Shown: piece by piece, positions 42,141-51,452 of the stretch
Numbering within the stretch: the stretch's first letter is position 1
Layout: the number at the start of each line of letters is the position of its first letter
NCBI RefSeq assembly: GCF_029962605.1
Contig: NZ_CP124750.1
Span: 1,612,001-1,676,000 of the forward strand
Source: Serratia sarumanii
GTDB taxonomy: Bacteria; Pseudomonadota; Gammaproteobacteria; Enterobacterales; Enterobacteriaceae
Reading direction: 5' to 3'
DNA length: 64,000 nt
Made by a program: the position numbers and the translations under genes
Notes under the pieces: generated by a model
The model's database searches: none
What the model was told of the DNA's origin: nothing
Seen by the model: only the letters and a program-made list of their open reading frames with translations

Positions 42141-42167
42141 GAATCTCCCTGTCAAAGGAATGTCGCG

Positions 42168-42704
42168 ATGTTTTTACCAAGGAATCGAGCGGGTGCCGTT
42201 CTTTTGGCGTCGTTGGCGTTTGCGCCCGGCCATGCAACTTCCGCCGCGCAGGGGTGGGGCAAAGTCAACATGCACGGCGCCATTATCGACACCGCCTGCG
42301 CCATTGCCGCCGGCAGCCGCGATCAGACGATCGATATGGACACTATTCCTCTCGGGCAGATCATTCGTGACGGCCAGGGGATGACCAAACCTTTCAGTAT
42401 CGAATTGGTCAATTGCATTTTGGAACGGCCGGAAAACAAGCCTGACTGGAAATTCTTTCAGGTCACGTTTGATGGTTATGCGGAAGGCGCTCTGTTTGGC
42501 GTACAGGGCGATGCGCGCGGCGTTGCATTGGAGATAAAAGACAGCAGCGGCACGGCGGTTATTCCAGGGAAACCTTTGCCGATGGAGGGAATAATACCGG
42601 GGAACCGAGTGCTGAATTATTCCATGACGTTGATGCCGAATCACCAGCCGTTGAAGGTGGGAGCGTATTTTTCCACAGTGCGTTTTAAGCTGGATTATTT
42701 TTGA
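42168..42704 (+). CDS. Minor fimbrial subunit (MrpB-like)
   Basis: The 178-residue pilin-like protein has a signal peptide (LLASLAFAPGHATS), a pilin motif start WGKVNMHGAIIDTACAI, a second Cys in VNCILE, and the C-terminal beta-zipper RFKLDYF. Position directly after the major pilin and before the usher matches mrpB/papH, the putative fimbrial terminator or anchor subunit. AAAGGAATGTCGCG leads into the ATG at 42168; an ATG at 42132 lies in the preceding hairpin. Confidence 0.88.
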   Translation: MFLPRNRAGAVLLASLAFAPGHATSAAQGWGKVNMHGAIIDTACAIAAGSRDQTIDMDTIPLGQIIRDGQGMTKPFSIELVNCILERPENKPDWKFFQVTFDGYAEGALFGVQGDARGVALEIKDSSGTAVIPGKPLPMEGIIPGNRVLNYSMTLMPNHQPLKVGAYFSTVRFKLDYF

Positions 42705-42750
42705 TTTTTTCTCGTACTGACGGTTAATTCGTTATTGAAAGGACTTTATT

Positions 42751-45285
42751 ATGCTTTCACCGGCAGGGAAGTTATTTCGTCTTCAGGCCTTGGGGCTTTG
42801 CGTTGCCCTTTCTCTGGGAAATCCAATCGCGTTGGTCTATGCCGCCGACGTGATTCAATTCAATACCGACGTATTGGACATCAACGATCGCAAAAATATC
42901 GATCTGAGCCAATTCACGCGCAGCGGCTACATCATGCCGGGCGTTTATACCATGGTGGTGCACGTCAATAAGAACGATCTGCCGGAACAGCCGGTGACGT
43001 TTATGGCGCCCGAGAACGATCCTAAAGGCAGCGAAGCCTGTCTTTCGCCGGAGTTGGTCAACCAACTGGGGCTGAAAGAAAAACTGTTAAGCACGCTGAA
43101 CTGGACGCACGGCGGCCGTTGCCTTGACGCCTCCAGCCTGGCGGGGATGGAAGCCCGCGGCGATCTTGCCAGCTCCTCACTGTATCTCAACATTCCTCAG
43201 GCCTATCTGGAATACAGCTCGGAAAACTGGGACCCGCCTTCGCGCTGGGATGACGGTATTCCTGGGCTGCTGTTTGACTATAACGTCAACGCCCAAACGC
43301 AAAAACATCAGAAGGGCGGCAGCAGTTACAGCCTGAGCGGCAACGGCACCGGCGGCGCCAACCTGGGCGCCTGGCGTCTGCGCGCCGACTGGCAGGCCAA
43401 CCTCAACCATCAGACCGGTTCTTCTCAGCCGACCGACAAACAGTTCGACTGGAGCCGCTATTACGCCTACCGGGCGATCCCGGCGCTGCGTTCGCGGCTG
43501 ACAATGGGTGAGGATTACCTGAACTCCGACATTTTCGACAGCCTGCGCTTTACCGGCGTCAGCCTGCGATCCGACGACAGCATGTTGCCGCCCAACCTGC
43601 GCGGCTATGCGCCGGAAGTGACCGGCGTGGCGAAAACCAACGCCAAGGTGGTGGTCAGCCAGCAGGGGCGCGTGCTGTATGAAACGCAGGTGGCGGCGGG
43701 GCCGTTCCGCATTCAGGACATCAACGATGCGGTTTCCGGCGAGCTGGACGTGCGCGTCGAAGAGCAGGACGGCAGCGTGCAGGAGTTCAAGATGAACACC
43801 GCCAACATCCCTTATCTGACGCGGCCGGGTACTGTGCGTTACAAGCTGGCGACGGGCAAGCCGTCGGAGTGGGGGCACCATCTGCGCGGGCCGATGTTCG
43901 GCACCGGCGAGTTCTCCTGGGGGATCAGCAACGGCTGGTCGCTGTACGGCGGAGGCATCGCCGGCGGCGATTACAACGCGCTGTCGCTGGGGATCGGGCG
44001 CGATCTGATGGCGCTGGGGGCGCTGTCGTTCGATGCCACGCAGTCGCGTGCGCGTTTGCCGCAGGATGGCACGCTGACCGGCGGTTCGTACCGGCTGAGC
44101 TATTCGAAGAACTTCGATGAATACGACAGCCAGGTCACCTTCGCCGGTTACCGCTTCTCTCAGGAAGACTTCATGAGCATGGGGGACTACCTGGATGCGC
44201 GTTACGAAGGGGGGCGCAGCGGCAAGAGCAAGGAGATGTACACCATCACCTTCAACAAACAGTTCCGCGATCTGGGGCTGAGCACTTATCTCAACTACAG
44301 CCACCAAACCTACTGGGATCGGGCGCCGAACGATCGTTACAACCTGATGGTGTCGCGCTACTTCGACATCGGCGATTTCAAAAACGTCAGCGTGTCGCTG
44401 TCGGCCTATCGCAACCGTTACAACGAGCGCAACGACGACGGGATGTATCTGTCGCTGTCGCTGCCCTGGGGCAGCGCGGGCACGCTCAGTTACAACATGA
44501 CGCTCGATCGCGAAGAGAACGCCCACCGGGTCGGGTACTACAACCGGGTCGATGAACACAACAACTATCAGATCAGCGCCGGCGCCGCACGCAGCGGAGC
44601 GACGGCCAGCGGTTATTACAGCCATCAGGGCGACATGGCGCAGATCAACGCCAACGCCAGCTACCAGGCCGGCCGCTACAGCGCCGTCGGCATCGGCGCA
44701 CAGGGCGGCCTGACAATGGCGGCTGAAGGAGCGGTGCTGCACCGCGTCAATACGCCGGGCGGCACGCGTTTGCTGCTCGATACCGAAGGCGTCGCCGGTG
44801 TGCCGGTGCGTGGCTACGGCAATACGGTGCTGACCAACCGTTACGGCAAGGCGGTGGTGGCGGATGTAAACAGTTACTACCGCAACAAGGCCAGTATCGA
44901 TCTCAACAGCCTGAGCGACAACGTCGAGGCGACGCGTTCGGTGGTGCAGGCCACGTTGACCGAGGGGGCCATCGGCTACCGCAAGTTTGAGGTGATTGCC
45001 GGCGAGAAGGCGATGGCGATCGTCAAGCTGGCGGACGGCAGCGAGCCGCCGTTCGGCGCCACGGTGCTGAATGCCCGCAAACAGGAGACCGGCATCATCA
45101 ATGACGGCGGAAGCGTTTACCTGTCCGGCCTCAATCCCGGCGAGCGCATGAGCGTGCACTGGAACGGCGCGGCGCAGTGTGAAATCCAGCTGCCGGCGCC
45201 GCTGCCGGCCGAAATGTTGATGAACACGTTGCTGCTGCCTTGCCGTCCTCTTGCCGGCGACAAGCCGGCGGCCGACGCCAACTGA
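42751..45285 (+). CDS. Outer membrane fimbrial usher (FimD/PapC/MrpC family)
   Basis: The 844-residue usher has a signal peptide, an N-terminal chaperone-binding domain (IQFNTDVLDINDRKNIDLSQF), and a 24-strand pore region. The plug area (VVVSQQGRVLYETQVAAGPFRIQDIN) and C-terminal domains with paired Cys (CEIQLPAPLPAEM...LLPC) are present. It would export chaperone-subunit complexes and assemble the fibre at the cell surface. Length is standard. It lies 46 bp after the MrpB-like gene and 81 bp before the chaperone gene. Confidence 0.95.
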   Translation: MLSPAGKLFRLQALGLCVALSLGNPIALVYAADVIQFNTDVLDINDRKNIDLSQFTRSGYIMPGVYTMVVHVNKNDLPEQPVTFMAPENDPKGSEACLSPELVNQLGLKEKLLSTLNWTHGGRCLDASSLAGMEARGDLASSSLYLNIPQAYLEYSSENWDPPSRWDDGIPGLLFDYNVNAQTQKHQKGGSSYSLSGNGTGGANLGAWRLRADWQANLNHQTGSSQPTDKQFDWSRYYAYRAIPALRSRLTMGEDYLNSDIFDSLRFTGVSLRSDDSMLPPNLRGYAPEVTGVAKTNAKVVVSQQGRVLYETQVAAGPFRIQDINDAVSGELDVRVEEQDGSVQEFKMNTANIPYLTRPGTVRYKLATGKPSEWGHHLRGPMFGTGEFSWGISNGWSLYGGGIAGGDYNALSLGIGRDLMALGALSFDATQSRARLPQDGTLTGGSYRLSYSKNFDEYDSQVTFAGYRFSQEDFMSMGDYLDARYEGGRSGKSKEMYTITFNKQFRDLGLSTYLNYSHQTYWDRAPNDRYNLMVSRYFDIGDFKNVSVSLSAYRNRYNERNDDGMYLSLSLPWGSAGTLSYNMTLDREENAHRVGYYNRVDEHNNYQISAGAARSGATASGYYSHQGDMAQINANASYQAGRYSAVGIGAQGGLTMAAEGAVLHRVNTPGGTRLLLDTEGVAGVPVRGYGNTVLTNRYGKAVVADVNSYYRNKASIDLNSLSDNVEATRSVVQATLTEGAIGYRKFEVIAGEKAMAIVKLADGSEPPFGATVLNARKQETGIINDGGSVYLSGLNPGERMSVHWNGAAQCEIQLPAPLPAEMLMNTLLLPCRPLAGDKPAADAN

Positions 45286-45366
45286 CATACACCCGGCGGA
45301 GTGCGCTCCGCCGCTAAACCGCCGGGGCGGGCTCGTCCGCTTCCGGCCGACTGGAACCGTGAAGAC

Positions 45367-46131
45367 ATGATGAATCTGACTATGACCAGAAAGACCGTTT
45401 TCCTTGTGGGCCCGCTCGCCGCCGCGTTGACGATCGGCGCGGTCAGCCTGCCCGCTCATGCGGCCATCGCGCTGGATCGCACGCGCGTGATTTTCGACGG
45501 CGACCTGAAAACGGTCAGTCTCAACATCAGTAACCAGAACAAACAGTTGCCGTATCTGGCGCAGGGATGGATCGAAGACGATCGCGGCAACAAGATCCAA
45601 AGCCCTTTCACCGTGCTGCCGCCGGTGCAACGGGTGGAACCGGGCAAACCGAGCCAGGTGAAGATCCAGTCGCTGCCGGCGGCGCGTCAGCTGCCGCAGG
45701 ACAGGGAGACGCTGTATTACTTCAACCTGCGCGAGATCCCGCCGCGCAGCAATAAGCCGAACACGCTGCAGATAGCGCTGCAGACGCGCATCAAAATGTT
45801 TTATCGCCCGGCGGCGCTCGCCCCGAAAAAGAATGCCGCACCGTGGCAGGAGCAGCTGACGCTGACCCGGCAGGGCGACAAGTACGTAGTGAACAACCCG
45901 ACCCCGTATTACGTGACGATCGTTGAGGCGAGCGCCGGCAAGGGCGGGAAAGGGGCGGCGGGCTTTGAACCGCTGATGGTGGCGCCGAAGGCCAGCGCCC
46001 CGCTGAACGTCTCCGCCGCGAGCCTCGGCAACGGGCCGTCGCTGGCGTACATCAACGATTACGGTGGGCGGCCGCAGTTGAACTTCCGCTGCGCCGGCAA
46101 TGCCTGCCAGGTCGTGCCGGTCGCCAAATGA
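45367..46131 (+). CDS. Periplasmic fimbrial chaperone (PapD/MrpD family)
   Basis: The 254-residue protein has a signal peptide ending PAHAAIALDRTRVIF, where the mature N-terminus is the G1-type donor edge typical of PapD-like chaperones. Conserved features are Arg in LDRTRVIFDG, YLAQGWIEDD, the TPPVQRVEPG-like loop (VLPPVQRVEPGKPSQVKI), YFNLREIPP and the Lys-containing RIKMFYRP. It would cap pilin subunits and deliver them to the usher. The ATG at 45367 is followed at once by another; either may be used. Confidence 0.93.
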   Translation: MMNLTMTRKTVFLVGPLAAALTIGAVSLPAHAAIALDRTRVIFDGDLKTVSLNISNQNKQLPYLAQGWIEDDRGNKIQSPFTVLPPVQRVEPGKPSQVKIQSLPAARQLPQDRETLYYFNLREIPPRSNKPNTLQIALQTRIKMFYRPAALAPKKNAAPWQEQLTLTRQGDKYVVNNPTPYYVTIVEASAGKGGKGAAGFEPLMVAPKASAPLNVSAASLGNGPSLAYINDYGGRPQLNFRCAGNACQVVPVAK

Positions 46132-46182
46132 CGAGCCGCGCCAGCAGGGAAGACAGAGTGAACACAGCGGAGTGAACGAATC

Positions 46183-46839
46183 ATGCAACGAAAGATCCCC
46201 ATGTTGTTGGGAAAAGCCTATGAACGTCATCAGCGACGCACTATCGGCCTGACGGTGTTGGCCGCGCTGATGGTGCCGCTGACGGCGGGCACGATGCTGA
46301 TGCTGATGCCGCCGGCCCGCGCGGTGGACAACTGGGAGGTGGAGGGCGCGAACGGCACGCTCCACGTCTACGGCGCGTTGACGGAAAGCGCCTGCAGTCT
46401 GGAAATGACCACCGCTCGTCAGGAAGTGTGGCTGGGGGAGACGGGAACGGCGCATTTTCAGCGCCCGGGCGATCGCGGCACGCCGGTGGCGTTCGAGCTG
46501 ACGCTGAAAGACTGCCTGCGGGCGCCGGCGAGCAACCGCGACGCCTGGACCGGGGTGCTGGCCTGGAGCGGCAGCCAGCCTGCGGTGTCCGTGGCGTTTG
46601 CCGCGCCGACGGATGACGACGCGCCGAGCCTGGTCAGGGTCGCCGGCGTCACCGGCTTGGGGTTGCAGTTGGCGGATGCCAGCGGCCTGCCGGTGCGCCT
46701 CGGCGCGCGTAACAAACCGATCTTGCTGACGCCGGGGCAAAACACCCTGACGTATACGGTGACGCCGGTGCGCACCCCGGCGACGCTGAGCGCCGGCGCC
46801 TACCGTGCGGCGATCGATTTCCGCCTTTATTACGACTAA
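46183..46839 (+). CDS. Minor fimbrial subunit (MrpE/F-like)
   Basis: The 218-residue protein has an unusually long N-terminal leader. Charged residues 1-20 come before a hydrophobic stretch (IGLTVLAALMVPLTAGTMLM) and cleavage near ARAVDN. The pilin domain follows with Cys in TESACSLEM and LKDCLRAP and a terminal beta-zipper DFRLYYD. Subunit order after the chaperone suggests a minor or tip-fibrillum pilin. Confidence 0.85.
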   Translation: MQRKIPMLLGKAYERHQRRTIGLTVLAALMVPLTAGTMLMLMPPARAVDNWEVEGANGTLHVYGALTESACSLEMTTARQEVWLGETGTAHFQRPGDRGTPVAFELTLKDCLRAPASNRDAWTGVLAWSGSQPAVSVAFAAPTDDDAPSLVRVAGVTGLGLQLADASGLPVRLGARNKPILLTPGQNTLTYTVTPVRTPATLSAGAYRAAIDFRLYYD

Positions 46840-46889
46840 TACGCCGCTTGCGCCGAGCCGGCGCAAGCCTAACCAAAGGGAGTGGCGTC

Positions 46890-47444
46890 ATGCGCGCGAC
46901 AGAGACGAACCGGCGCCGGAGCGCGCTGTTGGGGGCAGGCATGGTCATGGTGGCCGGCATGATGGCGCAGCCGGCGGACGCGGCGGAAAACATGCGCTTT
47001 CACGGGACGCTGGTGGCCGAGCCGTGCGTCATTCAGCCGGGAGATGAGGATATCCAACTGGATTTCGGCACCATCGTCGACAAATACCTGTATCTGAACA
47101 CCCGCACCCATAGCCAAACCTTCGCGTTGCACCTGACCGAGTGCGATCTCAGCCTGGGCAATACGGTGGCCATTACGTTTACCGGCACCGAGAACGCCAA
47201 ACTGCCCGGCCTGCTGGCGCTGGATGCCGGCAGCATGGCTTCGGGGATCGGCATCGGGTTGGAGGACAGCAGCGGCAAGGCGCTGCCGCTCAATCGCGCC
47301 AGCGATAAATTCCGCCTGAATGCCGGCAACACCACGCTCACGCTGCAGGCCTATGTGCAGGGGGAACCGGAGGCTATCCAAACGAAGACCATCGGCCGCG
47401 GCACCTTCAGCGCGGTGGCCACTTTTACGCTGGAATACGAATAA
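46890..47444 (+). CDS. Minor fimbrial subunit (MrpG/F-like)
   Basis: The 184-residue pilin-like protein has a signal peptide ending QPADAAEN. Cys residues lie in VAEPCVIQPG and LTECDLS, and the tail is ATFTLEYE. AAGGGAG precedes the ATG at 46890; the frame extends to 46848 within the upstream spacer without a ribosome site. It ends the recognisable chaperone-usher genes of the plus arm; three accessory genes follow closely. Confidence 0.86.
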   Translation: MRATETNRRRSALLGAGMVMVAGMMAQPADAAENMRFHGTLVAEPCVIQPGDEDIQLDFGTIVDKYLYLNTRTHSQTFALHLTECDLSLGNTVAITFTGTENAKLPGLLALDAGSMASGIGIGLEDSSGKALPLNRASDKFRLNAGNTTLTLQAYVQGEPEAIQTKTIGRGTFSAVATFTLEYE

Positions 47445-47468
47445 GCGTCTACAAGGACAAAAAACGCA

Positions 47469-47891
47469 ATGATGATAAAGCCCCTCAATCGCGCCCTGCG
47501 CATGGGCCTGCTGTGCCTGTTGGCGTTGAGCGCCGCCGCCTGTCAAAACCAAAAATCGGGCAAACCCGCCGTGAACACCCAAAATCAGGCTGTGCAAGCG
47601 CCGTCAGAAGAGGCTTTGCGCAAGCAGCGTGAGGCCGAGCAGCTGCAGCAGTGCCAGCAGCAACTGGGCGCATTGCGCACCATCAACGAGAAACAATATC
47701 AGCGCTATAAACAGGCCTTCGACAGCCTGATGAGCGGCGCTTCGCAGTACGCCAATCTACGCGCCCGGGTAAACGGCGACACGCAGGAGACGGTGGATGC
47801 GCTGTATCGCTACAAGGTCAACTATCTGTGCGCCGGGGTGAATCAGGCGGTGTTGACCGGGCTGGCGGATCGCGGAGAGCAGGTTAAATGA
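47469..47891 (+). CDS. Putative lipoprotein of the fimbrial operon
   Basis: The 140-residue protein has an N-terminal signal with a lipobox-like end (LCLLALSAAAC, Cys near residue 25), an AAA before the Cys being less canonical than LxGC. A low-complexity linker follows, then a Gln-rich helical region (KQREAEQLQQCQQQLGALRT) and a helical remainder with two more Cys. No family is recognised. It starts 24 bp after the last pilin (AAGGAC leader) and overlaps the FKBP gene by four bases, so it belongs to the same transcript. It may anchor or support the neighbouring FKBP in the periplasm; that is inference. Confidence 0.7.
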   Translation: MMIKPLNRALRMGLLCLLALSAAACQNQKSGKPAVNTQNQAVQAPSEEALRKQREAEQLQQCQQQLGALRTINEKQYQRYKQAFDSLMSGASQYANLRARVNGDTQETVDALYRYKVNYLCAGVNQAVLTGLADRGEQVK

Positions 47892-49276
47892 GGCTGCGTC
47901 TGTTCGGCTGTGTCGCTCTGCTGTTCACCGGCGTTGCGCAGGCGGACGACGGCGTGCCTGCGCTGCTGCAGTTTGCCGAGCAGTATCAACGGCAGAGCAC
48001 CGGGCCGAAGAGCGAAAACGCGGCGCCCGCCGACCATGCGTCGGGGCAAAAAAAGCGTGAGCCGGCGAAGCGCCCGTCGGACACCCAACAGCCGGCTTCA
48101 CCGGCCAAAGCTTTTACGCTGAGCCAGGCATTATTGGCGCGTGACCAACAGCTGGCGCGCCAGCGAATGGAACTGACGATGTTGCGCCAGGAACTTGCCG
48201 CGCTGCGGGCGGAGAAAGCGGCGCCACCCGTCGCGACGTTGCCTGATTCGTCAACGCTGCAACAGTGGATCGCCGGGCTGGGCGCCGCCTGGCGCGGTTC
48301 GCCCGATGCCCAGCGCGCCGAGGCGCTGCTGCGTCAGGCGACGCAGGAAACCGCCAAAACCAAAGCGGCGGCGATGCAGGCCGAACGGCGCGCCAGCGAG
48401 CTGGAGTCCGCCGCGCAGGCATCGGCACAGACGCTTGCACAACGCCAGCGCGAGCACCAGGAGGCGCTGCACGCTCTGCGCGCCGCGTTGGAAGCGAGTG
48501 AGCAGAAGCGAGCTGCTGAGCAGAAGGCGACTCAGCAGGCGCGCGAGGCGCTGTTGGCGCTGCATCAGCGGCTGCAATGGGAGATGACGCCGGAGCAGTT
48601 GAAGGATGAACGCAAGCGTTTGTCCTACGCGGCGGGCAGTGCGCTGGGGCGCGACATTCAGGGGGTAGTGGCGGAGCGTCAAAGCTGGGGCGTACCGGTG
48701 GATCGCGACAGCCTGTTGGCGGGCGTCATCGATAGCGTGTCGGGGCGTTTGCAGCTGCCGCCGGATGAACTGAATGCGCTGACGGCGCAGGCGGATGCCG
48801 CCGCCGTGGCCGCGCGTGAGAAACGCGTTAACGAACAGCGGCGGCGTGACGAAGATTACCTGGCGCAGTTCCGTCAACAAAAGGGCGTTAAGCCGTCGGC
48901 GATGGGCTTCTGGTATCGGGTGGATTACGCCGGGGAGGGGGCGTTGGCGCCAACGGCGGTGGTCGATGTGGTGGTGAAGGAGAAACTGACCGACGGCACG
49001 GTGATCCAGGATATGGAACTGAGCGGCAAGGTGCTGTCGCAACCGCTGTCCGAATATCCGCCGCTGTTTCGGGAGGCGATAAGCCATCTGCATAACCACG
49101 GTTCGCTGACGATGGTCGTGCCGCCGGCGCTGGCCTACGGCGAAACCGGCTATCCGCCGAAGGTGCCGCCCAACGCCACCATGGTTTATGAATTACGCAT
49201 CGACAACAGCCAGGCACCGGCAAAGGGTGCCAAGGCGGTTAAACGGGAAGCCGACACGGCGGGAGGGCAGGGATGA
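47888..49276 (+). CDS. Periplasmic FKBP-type peptidyl-prolyl isomerase with long coiled coil (FkpA/Mip-like)
   Basis: The 462-residue protein has a signal peptide (ending GVAQADDG). A basic/alanine-rich helical part with long heptads spans about residues 70-225. An FkpA/Mip-type dimerisation domain follows (SYAAGSALGRDIQGVVAERQ to RQQKGVKPSAMGF), then an FKBP domain (VDYAGEGALAP to MVYELRIDN, about 335-440). FkpA itself is about 270 residues, so the coiled coil is extra. In the FKBP part AYGETGYPPKVPPNA is kept, but several aromatic pocket residues seem replaced, for example LFREAI where GWTEAL is usual, so activity may be chaperone-like. Location in a pilus operon suggests a pilin-folding role. 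Confidence 0.82.
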   Translation: MRLRLFGCVALLFTGVAQADDGVPALLQFAEQYQRQSTGPKSENAAPADHASGQKKREPAKRPSDTQQPASPAKAFTLSQALLARDQQLARQRMELTMLRQELAALRAEKAAPPVATLPDSSTLQQWIAGLGAAWRGSPDAQRAEALLRQATQETAKTKAAAMQAERRASELESAAQASAQTLAQRQREHQEALHALRAALEASEQKRAAEQKATQQAREALLALHQRLQWEMTPEQLKDERKRLSYAAGSALGRDIQGVVAERQSWGVPVDRDSLLAGVIDSVSGRLQLPPDELNALTAQADAAAVAAREKRVNEQRRRDEDYLAQFRQQKGVKPSAMGFWYRVDYAGEGALAPTAVVDVVVKEKLTDGTVIQDMELSGKVLSQPLSEYPPLFREAISHLHNHGSLTMVVPPALAYGETGYPPKVPPNATMVYELRIDNSQAPAKGAKAVKREADTAGGQG

Positions 49277-49938
49277 ACACCATGATAAAAATCGCGCTAT
49301 TTGATGAAAACCGTTACTTCAGCGCCGGTTGGCAGGAGGCCCTGGCGCTGCACTTCAGCACTTACGGCAAGCGCACGCTGTTACTGGATGCGCAGCAGGT
49401 TCACGAAGCCGATCTGGTGTTCTGCTATTTTCCTCCCGGCGTGCAAAGCTGTTTTTGTCACTTCTTTGAGGCGCAGGCTGCGGGGCGCCAAACGCTGTAT
49501 TTCTCGTTGCGAACGCCGGAGGGGCGGCATAAACGCACCTTCGGCACCCGCTGCGCGCTGGAGGCCGGCGTCATCTACCACGATACGCCGCTGGTATCGG
49601 CGCTGTATCAGGTGAACGCCGAGTTGGAGCGGCGCAGCAAATGGCCGGGCAGGCCGAGTTGTGGCATGAACTGCGTATGCCAGCACCGAGGCCTGACGCT
49701 GCGCGAACAGGAGATCATGCGCTGCATGACGCGGGAGATGGGAGTGACGCAAATCGCACGGATGCTGGACATCAGCGTGAAAACCGTCAGCAATCACAAG
49801 ATGAGCGTTATGCGCAAGATGGGATTCCGGCGTAATGCCGAACTTTACGGCTGGCTGCGGCACAGTGCCCGTCCCGGCGCCGTGGGGGCGCGAGCCGGCA
49901 TTCAGCCTGGCATTGCGGCAGGGAAGGCGCAGCACTGA
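49273..49938 (+). CDS. LuxR-family transcriptional regulator ending the fimbrial operon
   Basis: The 221-residue protein has a degenerate receiver-like N-terminal half (no clear phospho-acceptor Asp) and a LuxR/FixJ helix-turn-helix at about residues 141-198 (LTLREQEIMRCMTREMGVTQ; ISVKTVSNHKMSVMRKMGF). A basic/Ala-rich tail follows. Its ATG overlaps the FKBP stop (ATGA), so its level is tied to fimbrial operon expression, similar in position to mrpJ at the end of mrp operons but of a different protein family. It may give feedback or repress motility; target genes are unknown. Confidence 0.85.
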   Translation: MNTMIKIALFDENRYFSAGWQEALALHFSTYGKRTLLLDAQQVHEADLVFCYFPPGVQSCFCHFFEAQAAGRQTLYFSLRTPEGRHKRTFGTRCALEAGVIYHDTPLVSALYQVNAELERRSKWPGRPSCGMNCVCQHRGLTLREQEIMRCMTREMGVTQIARMLDISVKTVSNHKMSVMRKMGFRRNAELYGWLRHSARPGAVGARAGIQPGIAAGKAQH

Positions 49939-49941
49939 GAC

Positions 49942-49971
49942 GGCGCCGGCTCAATCGGAGCGGCCGGCGCC
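49942..49971. terminator. Hairpin between convergent LuxR and sdaB genes
   Basis: GGCGCCGGC and GCCGGCGCC form a perfect 9-bp stem with a 12-base loop directly after the LuxR stop. There is no strong T run, so terminator activity is probable but not certain. Confidence 0.5.
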
Positions 49972-49992
49972 TTAAGTGCCTCGCCGTGGCGG

Positions 49993-51360
49993 TCAGTTGC
50001 AGGCCACGACCTTGATCGCCAGCCCGCCCTGCGAGGTTTCGCGGTATTTGGCGTTCATGTCTTTGCCGGTTTCGTACATGGTTTCGATCACCTTATCCAG
50101 ACAAACTCGCGGTTCGCTGGTGCGGCGCATCGCCATGCGTGCGGCGTTGACCGCCTTGACGGCGGAAATGGCGTTACGCTCGATGCAGGGCACCTGAACC
50201 TGGCCGGCGAGCGGATCGCAGGTCAGCCCCAAATGGTGCTCCATGGCGATCTCCGCCGCGATGCACACCTGCGCTGGGCTGCCGCCCAGCAGCTCGGTCA
50301 ACCCGGCCGCCGCCATCGAACAGGCCACGCCCACTTCCCCCTGGCAGCCCACTTCGGCGCCGGAGATCGAGGCGTTCATCTTGTACAGCGCGCCAATCAC
50401 GCCGGATGCCAGGAAGTAACGGGTGTAGGAGTTGGCGTTTACCGGACGGATGAACTTGTCGTAGTAAGCCAGCACCGCAGGAATGATGCCGCAGGCGCCG
50501 TTGGTCGGCGCGGTGACCACGCGGCCACCGGCGGCGTTCTCTTCGTTGACCGCCAGCGCGAACATGTTGATCCAATCGACCACGTTCATCGGGTCGATAT
50601 TGTTCTTGTCTCCGGTCACCAGAATGCGGCGCAGCGCGGCGGCGCGACGCGGCACCTTCATCGGGCCGGGCAGCAAGCCTTCGGTGTTGATGCCGCGCTC
50701 GATACCGGCGCTCATCACCTGCCAGACGTCGGCGAAGTGCGCGTCGATATCGGCCTTGCTGCGCAGCGCCAGCTCGTTCTGCATCACCAGGCCGGACAGC
50801 GACAGCCCGGTGTCTTTGCAATGCTGCTGCAGATCGTGCGCCGATTTGAACGGGTAGGGCACCGGCGTGGCGCCCTCGGCAGACTGGCCGAAGTGCTCTT
50901 CGTCGACGATGAAACCGCCGCCGATCGAGTAATAGGTTTTGCTGTGCAGCAGGCGCTCACCGGCGAAGGCGCGGATGCGCATGCCGTTTTCGTGCAGCGG
51001 CAGGTTATCACTGTGGAAATTCATGCCGCCGTGCTGCGGGAAATCCACCTCGTGATGGCCGTTGGCCAGCGGCAGGCGGCCGCGCTGTTCGACGTCGCGG
51101 ATAAAGCCGGGAATGCTGTCGATGTCCACGTCGTGCGGCAGGTTGCCGGCCAGGCCCATGATGATGGCGATATCGGTGTGGTGGCCTTTACCGGTCAACG
51201 ACAGCGAACCGTACACGTCGACCACCACGCGGGTGGTGTCCTGCAACTGCTGGTGGGCGATCAGATCGTCGACGAACTGTTTGCCGGCTTTCATCGGGCC
51301 AACGGTGTGGGAACTGGATGGGCCGATGCCAATTTTGAAAATATCGAAAACGCTGACCAT
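49993..51360 (-). CDS. sdaB: L-serine dehydratase SdaB
   Basis: The 455-residue iron-sulfur enzyme deaminates L-serine to pyruvate and ammonia. The N-terminus [26 protein letters not shown] and the C-terminal cysteines ([19 protein letters not shown]) that bind the 4Fe-4S cluster are intact, and the tail [18 protein letters not shown] matches the auto-inhibitory tail. Placement after sdaC identifies it as SdaB rather than SdaA. The genes are 92 bp apart and probably form an operon. Confidence 0.96.
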   Translation of the reverse strand: MVSVFDIFKIGIGPSSSHTVGPMKAGKQFVDDLIAHQQLQDTTRVVVDVYGSLSLTGKGHHTDIAIIMGLAGNLPHDVDIDSIPGFIRDVEQRGRLPLANGHHEVDFPQHGGMNFHSDNLPLHENGMRIRAFAGERLLHSKTYYSIGGGFIVDEEHFGQSAEGATPVPYPFKSAHDLQQHCKDTGLSLSGLVMQNELALRSKADIDAHFADVWQVMSAGIERGINTEGLLPGPMKVPRRAAALRRILVTGDKNNIDPMNVVDWINMFALAVNEENAAGGRVVTAPTNGACGIIPAVLAYYDKFIRPVNANSYTRYFLASGVIGALYKMNASISGAEVGCQGEVGVACSMAAAGLTELLGGSPAQVCIAAEIAMEHHLGLTCDPLAGQVQVPCIERNAISAVKAVNAARMAMRRTSEPRVCLDKVIETMYETGKDMNAKYRETSQGGLAIKVVACN

Positions 51361-51452
51361 GGTCTCGCCTCCTTCTTCAGGTTTCAGGCGGTGAATACGG
51401 GAAATGGGGGAGTGCGGGAGGGCCGGCGCGCAGCGGCGCCGGCCGGACGTGA

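Noticed and set aside
43177..46866. 1229-codon open frame on the minus strand opposite the usher and chaperone genes
   Set aside because: It is a shadow of GC-rich genes with clear families on the plus strand; the translation is rich in Arg, His and Gln with no domain, signal or ribosome site.
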